DNA of 64,000 nt from NCBI GenBank assembly GCA_947243855.1, contig CAMXIK010000001.1, positions 186,001-250,000 on the forward strand. Reading direction: 5' to 3'. The translations under genes were made by a program, and so were the position numbers. Below the pieces are notes generated by a model. The model was not told the origin of the DNA and ran no database searches. It was given only the letters and a program-made list of their open reading frames with translations. The stretch comes from an uncultured Lachnospiraceae bacterium. Its GTDB lineage: Bacteria; Bacillota; Clostridia; Lachnospirales; Lachnospiraceae. Below, one piece after another: positions 1-10,437 of this stretch (within the stretch, counting starts at the first letter, position 1; every line of letters begins with the position of its first letter).

Positions 1-2
1 AG

Positions 3-971
3 AGGGGATATTATCATCTGGCGGAGTGCAGGAAGAAGATGGGCGATTACGAGGGAGCGATTGCAGGCTGCCGCGCCGGTCTGGCCGTCTTTCCGAAGGA
101 CGAGGATACGTGGGAGCTGCTGTCCGACTGCTATGCGGAGACAGGCCGCCTTGAGGAGGCGCTTGCGGTGACAAAAGAGTGGTGCGCGCAGGCCGGAAAA
201 ACAGTGGAGTATTTTAATCAGGCCGCCTTTGTTCTGGTGAAGATGGGAAAGCTAGAGGAAGGCTTCCGATGCTACGAGGACGGAAAGAAGGAATTGATCA
301 AGAACGCGGCCGATAAGGCGGAATTGGCAAAGCTGTATGAGAAATGGGGAAACCGTTTTGACAGTATTGCCGACTTTGCGGCCTCTGCGGATCTGTACCG
401 GGACGCCGCCGTTCTCTATCGGGAAAATTGGGATCAATTAAACGTGGAGTGCAAGCTGGTTAAAAACAGTTATATGGCGGGCAACCGCGAGAGGGCGGCG
501 AAACACGCGGAGAAGGTGATGGAGCTGTTGAAAGAGCGGGGCGCCACAATGGAAGATTATTTGTCATATCCTAGTTATACGCCGATCCGTATGGGATGGA
601 TGGCTTGGATCGAGCTGGCCTTGGGGAATAAGGAGAAAGCCAAGGAATATTTTGAGAAGATGGAGCAGATCAGGCCCTGCACGGGGTGCGGCTATCAGCA
701 ATGTTTTGAGTCTTCCCTGTGGCTGGCATTTTATCATTATGCAGAGGGAGACTATGAGAAAGCGACGGAGCTGTTAGCGGAGACGTTAAAGAGAAATCCG
801 GATGAGCAGACTGCGGAGTATCTCTTGCAGAAGATGCAGAATCAAACGGGAGAAAGCGGCGCGGCGGGCAGACGTTTCCCGCAAAAACCAGATGGAAGCA
901 CGCGGGCGCAGGATGCGGAACAAAAGCAGGGATTCTTAGAGAAGCTATTTCGCAGAAAAACGCAAAAATAG
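3..971 (+). CDS. TPR-repeat protein, 5' end outside the window
   Basis: Frame is open from nt 3 (RGYYHLAECRKKMGDYEGAIAGCRAGL) with TPR-like helices before the ORF-track ATG at 39; ends 25 nt before the Hsp70 gene. Confidence 0.75.
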   Translation, partial: RGYYHLAECRKKMGDYEGAIAGCRAGLAVFPKDEDTWELLSDCYAETGRLEEALAVTKEWCAQAGKTVEYFNQAAFVLVKMGKLEEGFRCYEDGKKELIKNAADKAELAKLYEKWGNRFDSIADFAASADLYRDAAVLYRENWDQLNVECKLVKNSYMAGNRERAAKHAEKVMELLKERGATMEDYLSYPSYTPIRMGWMAWIELALGNKEKAKEYFEKMEQIRPCTGCGYQQCFESSLWLAFYHYAEGDYEKATELLAETLKRNPDEQTAEYLLQKMQNQTGESGAAGRRFPQKPDGSTRAQDAEQKQGFLEKLFRRKTQK

Positions 972-996
972 AAAGAACGAAGGGATTTGATAGAGC

Positions 997-2688
997 ATGA
1001 TAATCGGAATCGACTTGGGAACCACAAACAGTCTGGCGGCTTATTTTACGGAAGAGGGGCCACAGATTATACCGAACCGTTTGGGAAAGAGACTGACGCC
1101 CTCCGTGGTGAGTATGGATGAGGAGGAGCAGATTTATGTGGGCGATCTGGCGGTAGAAAGAGGACTTCTCTATCCGGGAAGCGCGGCCTCCGTCTTTAAG
1201 CGGGATATGGGAAGCGGCAGGAAATTTAACCTCCTGCACAAATCTTTTACGGCGGAAGAGCTGTCTTCTTTTGTACTCCGCGCGTTGAAGGAAGATGCGG
1301 AGACGTTTCTGGGAGAGCCGGTGACGGAAGCCGTAATCAGCGTACCCGCCTATTTCAATGACGAGAGGCGGCGCGCCACCAGAAGGGCCGGGGAGCTGGC
1401 TGGGCTTAAGGTGGAGCGGATTATCAGCGAACCCACGGCGGCGGCCATCGCTTACGGCCTGTATCAGAGCCAAGGCCATATGCGGTTTCTGGTCTTCGAT
1501 CTGGGCGGCGGCACCTTCGATGTGTCCGTGTTGGAGCGGATCGACCAGATTTTAGAAGTACGCGCCGTGGCGGGAGACAATTTCCTTGGCGGCGAGGACT
1601 TTACAGCGGTATTGGAGGATATGTTTTTTGAGAAATATCCGCAGTTTGACAGATTGACGCTGGATGCAAAGACCCTGCGCCACATCCATAAACAGGCGGA
1701 TAAGTGTAAAATCGGCTTCGCGGAGGGGAAGACTTCCGTTATGGAGTGTAAAATCGGCGAGGAAGTATATACTTATTCTGTGGAACTTCCGGCTTACGAA
1801 CATGCCTGCGGGGAGCTTCTTGACAAGATCAGGCAGCCCGTGCGGCGCAGTCTTTCCGACGCCCATATCCGTCTTTCTGATATCGACAAGGTGGTGCTGG
1901 TGGGCGGGGCCACCAAGAGTCCCGTGGTCCGTCGGTTTGTCAGCAAGCTTTTCCGGGCCATTCCGGATACCAATAGTAATCCGGACGAGGTGGTGGCTCT
2001 CGGCGCGGCCATACAGGGCGCGATGAAGGAGAGAAACGAGGCCATCAAAGAAGTAATTCTTACGGACGTCTGTCCCTTTACGCTGGGCACGGAGGTGGTG
2101 CGGGAGTGGGAGAAGGGCGTTTTTGAGAACGGCGTGTTCTGTCCCATTATCGAGAGAAATACCATTATTCCGGCCAGCCGTACGGAACGGCTTTACACGG
2201 TACGGGACAACCAGACGAAGATTCGGGTCAACGTCTTACAGGGAGAGAGCCGGTTTGCCAAAAACAATCTTTCGCTGGGAGAACTGAATATCGACGTGCC
2301 CGCCGCCCCTGCGGGGGAAGAACCCGTGGATGTGACCTACACCTACGATATCAATTCCATTTTGGAGGTGGAGGTAAAGGTGGTGTCCACCGGAAAGAAG
2401 GAAAAACAGATTTTCGGCGGCAAAAATGCAGACATGACGCCGGAGGAGATTCAAGAGCGGTTCGAGACGTTGTCTTACTTAAAGATTCACCCCAGAGACC
2501 GGGAGGAAAACAAGTATCTTTTGCTGATGGGGGAGAGAATCTACGAGGAGAGTCTGGGAGATCAGCGTTACCGCATCGAACAGGAGCTTCATAAATACGA
2601 ACAGGCGTTAGATTCTTACGATCCAGCGGCGATCGAGCGTGCGAAAGAGGAGTTTCGGACGTTTTTAAAGGAGCTTGAGGAGTTTTAA
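997..2688 (+). CDS. Hsp70 family chaperone, HscC-like
   Basis: IGIDLGTTNS, VFDLGGGTFDVSVLE, GDNFLGGEDFT, VVLVGGATKSP motifs; short C-terminal domain and MGS/KEDAE/ILTDVCPFTLG motifs resembling HscC. Confidence 0.9.
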   Translation: MIIGIDLGTTNSLAAYFTEEGPQIIPNRLGKRLTPSVVSMDEEEQIYVGDLAVERGLLYPGSAASVFKRDMGSGRKFNLLHKSFTAEELSSFVLRALKEDAETFLGEPVTEAVISVPAYFNDERRRATRRAGELAGLKVERIISEPTAAAIAYGLYQSQGHMRFLVFDLGGGTFDVSVLERIDQILEVRAVAGDNFLGGEDFTAVLEDMFFEKYPQFDRLTLDAKTLRHIHKQADKCKIGFAEGKTSVMECKIGEEVYTYSVELPAYEHACGELLDKIRQPVRRSLSDAHIRLSDIDKVVLVGGATKSPVVRRFVSKLFRAIPDTNSNPDEVVALGAAIQGAMKERNEAIKEVILTDVCPFTLGTEVVREWEKGVFENGVFCPIIERNTIIPASRTERLYTVRDNQTKIRVNVLQGESRFAKNNLSLGELNIDVPAAPAGEEPVDVTYTYDINSILEVEVKVVSTGKKEKQIFGGKNADMTPEEIQERFETLSYLKIHPRDREENKYLLLMGERIYEESLGDQRYRIEQELHKYEQALDSYDPAAIERAKEEFRTFLKELEEF

Positions 2689-2702
2689 GAAGAGGAGAAC
2701 TT

Positions 2703-4019
2703 ATGGAACGGGTGCTGTTGGTGGGAGTAAATTTAAACGACGGGGAGGATTACGTCGCTTCCTTGGAGGAGCTTGGCGCATTGGCCGAGGCCAGCAATAT
2801 GGAAGTGGCGGGCAGGGTCTGGCAGACGCTGGAGGCGGTGCATAAGGCTTTCTATATCGGTACGGGCAAGGTGGACGAGGTGAAGGCGCTGGCGGAAGAA
2901 TGTGAGGCGGACGTCATTATTTTCGACAATTCCCTTTCGCCCATGCAGATGCGCAATTTGCAGGAACGGCTGGAAAAGCCGATCTTGGACAGGAGCGCGC
3001 TGATTTTAGATATCTTTGCGAGCAGGGCACGTTCCAGAGAGGCCAAGTTACAGGTGGAGACGGCCAGATTACAGTATATGCTGCCAAGGCTTGTGGGGCT
3101 TCACGCGGCTCTTTCCCGTCAGGGCGGCGCCAGCGGTTCCATGAGCAACAGGGGAGCAGGCGAGAAAAAACTGGAACTCGACAGGCGCGTGCTGGAACAG
3201 CGCCTTACGGAGCTGCGCAGGGAACTAAAAGAAGTGGGAAACGAGCGCGAGACCCAGAGAAAGCGGCGGGTGAAGTCGGGACTTCCGAGGGTTGCGCTGG
3301 TGGGTTATACCAACGCGGGAAAATCCACGCTGTTAAACGCCATGCTTGATCTGTACGGCGGGGACGAGGGGGAGGAAGAAGAACGGCATGTGTTTGAGAA
3401 GGATATGCTCTTCGCTACGCTGGATACCACCGTCCGTAAGATTGCGCCGGAGGATCACCATGCGTTCCTGCTATCCGATACGGTTGGATTTATCCATAAG
3501 CTGCCCCACAACTTAGTGGAGGCGTTTCATTCTACGCTGGAAGAGGCCAGAGAAGCGGATCTTCTTTTACAGGTAGTGGATTACAGCGACGAACACTATA
3601 AGGAACAGATCGCCGTTACGAATCAGACGCTTAAGAAGCTTGGGGCCGACGGGATTCCCATGCTCTATCTCTATAATAAATCGGATCTGGTATCGCCTGA
3701 CGATGTGCCAGGTCTTGCCGGGGCGGAGGCGGAAAAACTGACGGAGCGTCTGCCTGTCGTGACAGACAGCGCGATTTATCTCTCCGCCAAAAAGCGGATA
3801 GGCATGGAGGAATTGATCGGCCTGATCGAACAAAAACTTTCGGGCGGGTATCGGGAGTGCACCTTCCTGATTCCCTTTACGGACGGCAGGGCGGTGTCTT
3901 ACCTGAATGAAAACGCGGTGGTGTATGAGACCGAGTATCTGGAAAGCGGCGTGCGGATGCGGGTGAACTGCAAGAGCGAGGATTACGGATATTATGAGAA
4001 GTATTTGGAAGAATCATAA
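2703..4019 (+). CDS. hflX: GTPase HflX
   Basis: GYTNAGKSTLLNA, DTVGFIHKLPHNLVEAFHSTLEE, N-terminal HflX domain with GTGKVDE, SRQGG linker. Confidence 0.95.
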   Translation: MERVLLVGVNLNDGEDYVASLEELGALAEASNMEVAGRVWQTLEAVHKAFYIGTGKVDEVKALAEECEADVIIFDNSLSPMQMRNLQERLEKPILDRSALILDIFASRARSREAKLQVETARLQYMLPRLVGLHAALSRQGGASGSMSNRGAGEKKLELDRRVLEQRLTELRRELKEVGNERETQRKRRVKSGLPRVALVGYTNAGKSTLLNAMLDLYGGDEGEEEERHVFEKDMLFATLDTTVRKIAPEDHHAFLLSDTVGFIHKLPHNLVEAFHSTLEEAREADLLLQVVDYSDEHYKEQIAVTNQTLKKLGADGIPMLYLYNKSDLVSPDDVPGLAGAEAEKLTERLPVVTDSAIYLSAKKRIGMEELIGLIEQKLSGGYRECTFLIPFTDGRAVSYLNENAVVYETEYLESGVRMRVNCKSEDYGYYEKYLEES

Positions 4020-4039
4020 GGCGGAGAAACGGGTTGGCT

Positions 4040-4465
4040 TTAGGGGATTGGCAAATTCTTCTCCAACCAATTATGTTGGTCAATAACGAAAGCGGTGATT
4101 CGTCTGCCCAACGAAAAAAATGGATTATACTCAAGGAGTACGTTGAAGAGATCCTTGAGGAAGAAGAGGCCGAAGCCGATTCCTACGCCCAAAAGGGCAT
4201 AAATGCAGTCCAATAAGAGATTCTTTACACGGCTTCTTTGTTTCAGGCATAATATGATGCGGATTAAAAGGGTTATCAGGACACACACCGGAATAAATAG
4301 CAGCAAAATAGTGACTCCGTTTTGTCCCGCTTCGTTATATACCAGCGGTGGACTGTCCAAAGGGGCACGAAAACAATGCGCTATGATTTCTATAAAGATG
4401 CCGATTTCTATAAAGGTCAAAACGATAAAGCACAGGGTAATGATCAGGAAACGTTTCTTTTTCAT
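4040..4465 (-). CDS. small hypothetical membrane protein
   Basis: ATG at 4465 preceded on the minus strand by GAGAGG; about 3 hydrophobic helices; convergent with hflX. Confidence 0.6.
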   Translation of the reverse strand: MKKKRFLIITLCFIVLTFIEIGIFIEIIAHCFRAPLDSPPLVYNEAGQNGVTILLLFIPVCVLITLLIRIILCLKQRSRVKNLLLDCIYALLGVGIGFGLFFLKDLFNVLLEYNPFFSLGRRITAFVIDQHNWLEKNLPIP

Positions 4466-4662
4466 CAGGAAATACCTCTCACAAAAGCATTAAGGATGTT
4501 TTCATCAGGCTGCGATCTAAGTTCTTGTTGTCATTATAGTCTATTTTGGCGGGGATTGCTATGAAAATCCGTTGCACCCACAGCCTTTATCCTTTATAAT
4601 AATAGTTTAGACAGTAATCAACTGGGAAAAATTTGAAAAATTACGCAAATATGGAGGAGACA

Positions 4663-6960
4663 ATGATTCAATTGACAAATGGCGGCGCCTATCTGTTAAA
4701 CGGAACGGAGATCGTTCCGGACAGCGCGGATGCGGCGGCGCAGATTCAAAATAAGACCGGACGGGAGATCACAAAGGGCGAGGCGGCGAAGAACACCATC
4801 GCCTACGGTATTCTGGAAAAGCACAATACTTCTGGAAATATGGACAAGTTAAAGATTAAATTCGATAAGCTGACCTCTCACGATATCACTTTTGTGGGTA
4901 TTATTCAGACGGCGAGGGCTTCTGGGCTGACTAAATTTCCAATTCCTTATGTGCTCACTAACTGCCACAATTCCCTGTGTGCGGTAGGCGGCACGATCAA
5001 CGAGGATGACCACATGTTTGGTCTTACCTGTGCAAAGCGCTACGGCGGCGTCTATGTACCGCCCCATCAGGCGGTCATCCACCAGTATGCAAGGGAAATG
5101 CTTGCGGGCGGCGGCACGATGATTCTTGGTTCCGATTCCCATACCAGATATGGCGCGCTGGGCACCATGGCCATGGGCGAGGGCGGGCCGGAGCTTGTAA
5201 AACAGTTGTTGTCCCAGACCTACGATATCAATATGCCGGGCGTGGTGGGCGTGTATCTGACAGGAGAACCCGTCAAGGGCGTAGGACCGCAGGACGTCGC
5301 GTTAGCGATCATCGGCGCGGTGTTTGGAAACGGCTATGTAAAAAATAAAGTGATGGAATTTGTAGGGCCGGGCGTATCGGCGCTGAGCGCGGATTTCCGT
5401 ATCGGCATCGACGTGATGACTACGGAGACCACCTGCCTGTCCTCCATTTGGCGGACGGATGAGGAAATCAAAGAGTTTTATGAGATTCACGGCAGGACAG
5501 AGGAGTATCTGGAATTAAATCCGGGCGAGATCGCTTACTATGACGGTATGATCACGGTCGATCTATCGAAGATTCGTCCTATGATCGCGATGCCTTTCCA
5601 TCCCAGCAATACCTATACCATCGACGAGGTGAACGCTAATTTAAAGGACGTGCTTCATGATGTGGAGGAGCGGGCAAAGGTGAGTCTTGACGGCGCGGTG
5701 CCTTACTCTTTGCAGGATAAGGTGAAGGACGGCAAATTCATGGTGGATCAGGGAATTATCGCGGGCTGTGCAGGAGGCGGATTCGAGAATATCTGCGCGG
5801 CGGCGGATATTCTGCGTGGCTCCTACATTGGCGCGGACGGCTTTACCTTAAGCGTGTACCCGGCGTCTATGCCTGTTTATATGGAACTGATCAAAAACGG
5901 CTGCGCGGCGGCGATTTTAGAGACCGGCGCGGTGTTAAAGACCGCTTTTTGCGGACCCTGCTTCGGCGCGGGCGATACGCCTGCTAACAATGCGTTCAGC
6001 ATCCGGCATTCCACGAGAAACTTCCCTAACAGGGAGGGATCGAAGCTGCAAAACGGCCAGATTTCTTCCGTGGCGCTTATGGATGCAAGGTCGATTGCGG
6101 CTACGGCGGCCAACAAAGGCGTGTTGACGCCGGCGACCGAGTTTGACGGGGAGATCGGGAAGTATCAGTATCACTTTGACGCGAATATTTATCAAAACCG
6201 TGTCTTTGATTCCAAGGGCGTGGCGGATGAGAGTGTGGAGATTCAGTTTGGCCCGAATATCAAGGACTGGCCAGTGATGGGCGCTTTGCCGGAGAATCTG
6301 GTATTGCGGGTGGTGTCGGAGATCCACGATCCCGTGACGACCACGGACGAGCTGATTCCTTCGGGGGAGACTTCCTCTTACCGTTCTAACCCGCTGGGCC
6401 TTGCGGAGTTTACGTTATCCAGAAAAGATCCCGAGTATGTGGGCAGGGCGAAGGATATCCAGAGAGCGGAGAAGGCGAGAATGCAGGGAGAGCATCCCTG
6501 TCAGGCGCATCCAGACGTGAAGCCGGTAATGGGCGTGATTAAAAAGAGATATGAAAATGTGTCCCACGAGAATACGGGATTTGGTTCCACTATTTTTGCG
6601 GTGAAGCCGGGCGACGGTTCCGCCAGAGAGCAGGCGGCGAGCTGTCAGAAGGTGCTTGGCGGCTGGGCGAACATTGCCAACGAGTACGCGACCAAGAGAT
6701 ACCGCTCCAACCTGATTAACTGGGGGATGCTGCCGTTCCTGATCGAAGAAGGGGAACTGCCTTTCCATAATCTCGATTATCTGTTTTTCCCGGATATCCG
6801 GAAAGCGGTGGAGGAGAAGGCGGAGACGATGACAGCGTACCGGGTGTCTGTAGAGGAGGGAACGCTTACGCCTTTTACCTTGACGTTGGGTGAACTGACG
6901 GACGAGGAAAGACAGATTATTTTGAAGGGATGCCTGATCAATTACAACAAGGTAGTGTGA
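4663..6960 (+). CDS. aconitase-family hydratase (YbhJ-like)
   Basis: Aconitase-type motifs ([52 protein letters not shown]). ORF track starts at TTG 4633 but ATG 4663 has GGAGGAGA upstream. Confidence 0.85.
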   Translation: MIQLTNGGAYLLNGTEIVPDSADAAAQIQNKTGREITKGEAAKNTIAYGILEKHNTSGNMDKLKIKFDKLTSHDITFVGIIQTARASGLTKFPIPYVLTNCHNSLCAVGGTINEDDHMFGLTCAKRYGGVYVPPHQAVIHQYAREMLAGGGTMILGSDSHTRYGALGTMAMGEGGPELVKQLLSQTYDINMPGVVGVYLTGEPVKGVGPQDVALAIIGAVFGNGYVKNKVMEFVGPGVSALSADFRIGIDVMTTETTCLSSIWRTDEEIKEFYEIHGRTEEYLELNPGEIAYYDGMITVDLSKIRPMIAMPFHPSNTYTIDEVNANLKDVLHDVEERAKVSLDGAVPYSLQDKVKDGKFMVDQGIIAGCAGGGFENICAAADILRGSYIGADGFTLSVYPASMPVYMELIKNGCAAAILETGAVLKTAFCGPCFGAGDTPANNAFSIRHSTRNFPNREGSKLQNGQISSVALMDARSIAATAANKGVLTPATEFDGEIGKYQYHFDANIYQNRVFDSKGVADESVEIQFGPNIKDWPVMGALPENLVLRVVSEIHDPVTTTDELIPSGETSSYRSNPLGLAEFTLSRKDPEYVGRAKDIQRAEKARMQGEHPCQAHPDVKPVMGVIKKRYENVSHENTGFGSTIFAVKPGDGSAREQAASCQKVLGGWANIANEYATKRYRSNLINWGMLPFLIEEGELPFHNLDYLFFPDIRKAVEEKAETMTAYRVSVEEGTLTPFTLTLGELTDEERQIILKGCLINYNKVV

Positions 6961-6993
6961 GAAGCGGCATTCTTCGCATGAGTTAGGGGAATT

Positions 6994-7992
6994 ATGGATA
7001 ATGGGGTGAAGAAAGAGACAGGGGGGCGTTTTAACCCATATGTCTTAATAGGCATTGTTCTGGGGATAGCGGCGGTGGCGATCGCTGTGACGACCCAGAA
7101 CAACATAAAAAATAATGACAGCGCACAGGAGAGCATACCGGCGAGTACAGATGCGGGAACTGCGCAGGTGTCGATTACGCTGCCGGGGCTGGAACAGGAA
7201 AAGCCGGAAGTGGATTCCTCGAAGGAGATTGTGAACGACGTGCTTCTAAGCAATGTGCCGAGGGCGGACTACAGCTATTCTTTCAATGGAAAGATGAACG
7301 ACGCGGCGGTTGTGACGAGGACTGATGAGGAAGGACAGCTAACGACTGGCGTTTATCCGGAGATCACGGAGGATGTTTATCCCCTGTTTACGGAGGGGAT
7401 TGACGGGGAAGCCCTCTATCTTGACGGCAGCTACGGGGTGCAGCTTCTGGGGGTGGAGGCGTTAAACGAATCCTACACGATCTCGTTCTGGTTTCGTGCG
7501 GACGAGATGCGTGACTGGGCGCCTTTTTTGATGATCGGTTCCCATCTGATGGATGTGGGAGGGAGCCAGAGCTATCTGTCCTTTAACAAAAAGACGACGG
7601 AGGAAGGCGAGGAGGTTGTGCCGATTTTCAATACCATCGACGCGGCGTTTAATAACTCCTGCGAGGTAAGGCCGTCCATGGATCAGAAGAAGTGTATCGA
7701 GCTGAACGATTGGAATTATATCACCATCTGCGTGGACGCTGATGATGCCTCCGGGCTGGAAGAGGGAAGGGCCATGGGGTATCTGTATTTAAACAGTGAA
7801 TTGATCGGTTCAGGGGAGGTTTCTAAGCTCAATATGAATCCGGAGAGTGTGAAAGCATATCTGGGGATTAGCTGTTACGACGAGCTGTTCCGAGCCACCT
7901 ATGATGAAATACATATTTGGAAGCAGGTTCTGAGCGAAAGCCAGATCAGCAGTATGTATACGGCGTACATCAACGCTGACGGGGAAGAGTAG
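6994..7992 (+). CDS. membrane-anchored LamG/concanavalin-like domain protein
   Basis: N-terminal TM (YVLIGIVLGIAAVAIAV); GEALYLDGSYGVQLLG...YTISFWFRAD...WNYITICVD...YDEIHIWKQVLSESQI typical of LamG_3. Confidence 0.75.
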   Translation: MDNGVKKETGGRFNPYVLIGIVLGIAAVAIAVTTQNNIKNNDSAQESIPASTDAGTAQVSITLPGLEQEKPEVDSSKEIVNDVLLSNVPRADYSYSFNGKMNDAAVVTRTDEEGQLTTGVYPEITEDVYPLFTEGIDGEALYLDGSYGVQLLGVEALNESYTISFWFRADEMRDWAPFLMIGSHLMDVGGSQSYLSFNKKTTEEGEEVVPIFNTIDAAFNNSCEVRPSMDQKKCIELNDWNYITICVDADDASGLEEGRAMGYLYLNSELIGSGEVSKLNMNPESVKAYLGISCYDELFRATYDEIHIWKQVLSESQISSMYTAYINADGEE

Positions 7993-8098
7993 GAAAAGGT
8001 ATTAAGGAAATGGAAAATATTCCGATATATAAGATACAGGGAGAGGACTCATGGCCAGAGTTTGACTTTCCTGTAATCTGAATGATGTTGAGACCAGG

Positions 8099-8146
8099 GA
8101 CGGTATTTTTTAGGGAAAAGGAATTTCCGTAAAAGTGCCGTCTTTT
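8099..8146 (+). terminator. probable intrinsic terminator after the LamG gene
   Basis: GACGGTA (8099-8105) pairs with TGCCGTC (8136-8142), with inner TTTT/AAAA and GGAAA/TTTCC pairing, followed by TTTT. Confidence 0.55.
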
Positions 8147-8226
8147 CTATTGCCAAGCGTCAGGGAAGGCGCTGTCTGGTGCACAGGCGGGTGTGGAAAA
8201 GCGGTCTTATACAAAAGGAGGGAACC

Positions 8227-9303
8227 TTGATTATTAATTCCAGTACCATTGGAATGCAGTCCTCCAGAAGCTCGCGTTCGACTACGTATGCGAGTGCGCG
8301 GTTTATCGGCGGCACGTTTACGAATGGGAAGAACGGACTAAATTCTCTCTTTGGAAATCAGCTCGACAATGGTGAAAAGACAACGGGAGAGGAAAAGAGT
8401 CAGGAGGAGGCGAAATTGGAAGACGTTACCGCGCACTGGCGGAATATGACCGGCGGATGGCAGCTTTCTTCCAAAAGAAACGATCCGCAGGAAGCGTTGC
8501 AAAGTATTAAGCAGCAGTGCGTAGATTTTCTGTTGGAGCTTTTATTCAATTTCCGTGGACAGAGAAGTGCGGGTAACAGTCCGATCGCGGCAGCGGCGGG
8601 CGGCACTATGATGTACACGGTGCAGGGGTATCAGGCGCAGTATTATCACATGGAGGAGGAGAACACTTCTTTTTCCACACAAGGTATTGTGAAAACGGCG
8701 GACGGGAGGGAGTTATCCTTCAATCTTGAGTTTGGAATGAGCCGCAGATTTGAAGAATACTATGAGGAAAATTATGTGACGTCCATAAACACCAAATTTA
8801 AGGACCCTCTCGTGATTAATCTGGATACCAATATCGCGCAGGTTTCCGATCAGAAGTTTTTCTTTGATCTGGACTGTGACGGCGAGGAGGAAGAGATCTC
8901 AAGCCTGCAGGCGGGCAGCGGCTTTTTGGCCCTCGATCTGAACGGGGACGGGAAGATCAACGACGGCAGCGAGCTTTTCGGCACAGAGAGCGGCGACGGC
9001 TTTAAAGATCTCTCGCGTTATGACGCGGACGGAAACGGCTGGATCGACGAGGCAGATCCCATTTGGGAGAAGCTTTTGATCTGGACAAAAGACGAGGATG
9101 GAGAGGATAAACTGTATCATCTTTCCGACTTGGGGGTGGGAGCCATCGGCCTGTCCCATGTGGGAACGCAGTTTTCCTTAAATTCTGCAAAAACAAACGA
9201 AACAAATGCTATGATCCGCAAGACTGGCATTTTCCTGTATGAGAATGGGGCGGTATCAACGATTCAGCATTTGGATATGGCGGTGTACAACGAGAAAGGA
9301 TAG
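8227..9303 (+). CDS. EF-hand/dockerin-like calcium-binding-motif protein
   Basis: TTG start at 8227 preceded by AAAGGAGGGAACC (ORF track starts at 8179); DLNGDGKINDGSELFG and DADGNGWIDEADP repeats. Confidence 0.7.
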   Translation: MIINSSTIGMQSSRSSRSTTYASARFIGGTFTNGKNGLNSLFGNQLDNGEKTTGEEKSQEEAKLEDVTAHWRNMTGGWQLSSKRNDPQEALQSIKQQCVDFLLELLFNFRGQRSAGNSPIAAAAGGTMMYTVQGYQAQYYHMEEENTSFSTQGIVKTADGRELSFNLEFGMSRRFEEYYEENYVTSINTKFKDPLVINLDTNIAQVSDQKFFFDLDCDGEEEEISSLQAGSGFLALDLNGDGKINDGSELFGTESGDGFKDLSRYDADGNGWIDEADPIWEKLLIWTKDEDGEDKLYHLSDLGVGAIGLSHVGTQFSLNSAKTNETNAMIRKTGIFLYENGAVSTIQHLDMAVYNEKG

Positions 9304-9354
9304 GGGAATAAAAAGACGGACATCCACATAGGAATAGGATATGCGGGGTGTCTC

Positions 9355-10332
9355 ATGAACAAAAATGGAATCGACTCAAAAAAAACAAACAAGAGGGATG
9401 CAGGCAGCTTCCTTTTGTTTGTTTTTTTATTGCCTTATGTCTGCGCGTGCCTTTGGGGACATGTGGGGGAGGAGACGGAACAATTAAAAAGGGATAGCCG
9501 GAACGGACAGGACGCTTATACGGTGAAAGTGACGCTAGAGTGGGGCGTTTGGGAACTGCCAGCGGAGGAGTATCTGGCGTATCGGCTTGTTTTAACTATG
9601 CCGGAAACGTATCATTTAGAGGCAAAAAAAGCGCAGGCGGTTCTTCTTCGCACGGAATTGGCGGTCTTGTATCAGGAAGAGGGTGGCAGGAGTATTGCGG
9701 TAAAGGAAGAAGGTTTTTCAAAGTTTTATCGGGATGCGGGAGAGGAAGCAGGGGAAGCGCTGCGGGAAAGCCGTCTGGCTGTGGAAGAGACAAAAGGGAC
9801 GATTTTGACCTATCGGGGCGAACCTATCCGGGCTTCCTATTTTAAGCTGAGTAACGGATTTACCAGAGAGGCAAAGGAGAGCGGGGAGGAAGAATACCCG
9901 TATTTGACAAAGGTTGACTGCACAGAGGATCAAACGTCCTCCGATTATGACAGCGCAGTGCGGGTCGACAAAGAAACCTACATAGATGAGATACTAGGGA
10001 TACTAAAAGGGAACTATGATCGTGAGACAATATGGGAGGCGGGTGAATTCTCCTTTGATGAATCGGGATATATGACAAAGGTATCTTTTCGCGATGAGGA
10101 TGAAAGGGCGGAAGAGGTGGATGGGGAGACTTTTCGGCACCTCTTTGGCCTTAATTCCGCTTCCTTCACGATGAAGAAGGAAGGAGCGGGCGTTTTTTTT
10201 CAAGTGACGGGGGTGGGACACGGATTTGGCATGAGCCAGTTTGCGTCAAATTGCAGGGCCAAAAACGGGCAGACGTATCAAGAGATTCTCGACAGCTTCT
10301 TTTTTCAGACAGAATTAGCAAAATTTGAATAA
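9355..10332 (+). CDS. SpoIID/LytB-domain protein
   Basis: EYLAYRLVLTMPETYHLEAKKAQAVLLRTELA and GVGHGFGMSQFASNCRAKNGQTYQEIL; N-terminal TM. Catalytic-position Glu appears to be Thr (see findings). Confidence 0.8.
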   Translation: MNKNGIDSKKTNKRDAGSFLLFVFLLPYVCACLWGHVGEETEQLKRDSRNGQDAYTVKVTLEWGVWELPAEEYLAYRLVLTMPETYHLEAKKAQAVLLRTELAVLYQEEGGRSIAVKEEGFSKFYRDAGEEAGEALRESRLAVEETKGTILTYRGEPIRASYFKLSNGFTREAKESGEEEYPYLTKVDCTEDQTSSDYDSAVRVDKETYIDEILGILKGNYDRETIWEAGEFSFDESGYMTKVSFRDEDERAEEVDGETFRHLFGLNSASFTMKKEGAGVFFQVTGVGHGFGMSQFASNCRAKNGQTYQEILDSFFFQTELAKFE

Positions 10333-10437
10333 GGCGGAAAAAATGGGTAAAACTATCAGAGAAAACCGGGAAAAAGACGGCCGCCGTTTTGGCAGGCGGA
10401 GGGCCAAAGCACCGGAAGAAAACAGGAGGCGAGTTTC

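Noticed and set aside
670-1479. 269-aa minus-strand ORF across the TPR/Hsp70 boundary
   Set aside because: Antisense to two confident CDSs; composition and lack of RBS suggest a codon-bias artefact.
4034-4564. Plus-strand small ORFs (4034..4216, 4203..4493, 4322..4564)
   Set aside because: They overlap a better minus-strand membrane protein with RBS and TM pattern; the plus-strand translations look random.
8010-8081. 23-codon ORF MENIPIYKIQGEDSWPEFDFPVI between the LamG and EF-hand genes
   Set aside because: Has a weak AAGGAA just before ATG but is too short to support without conservation data.
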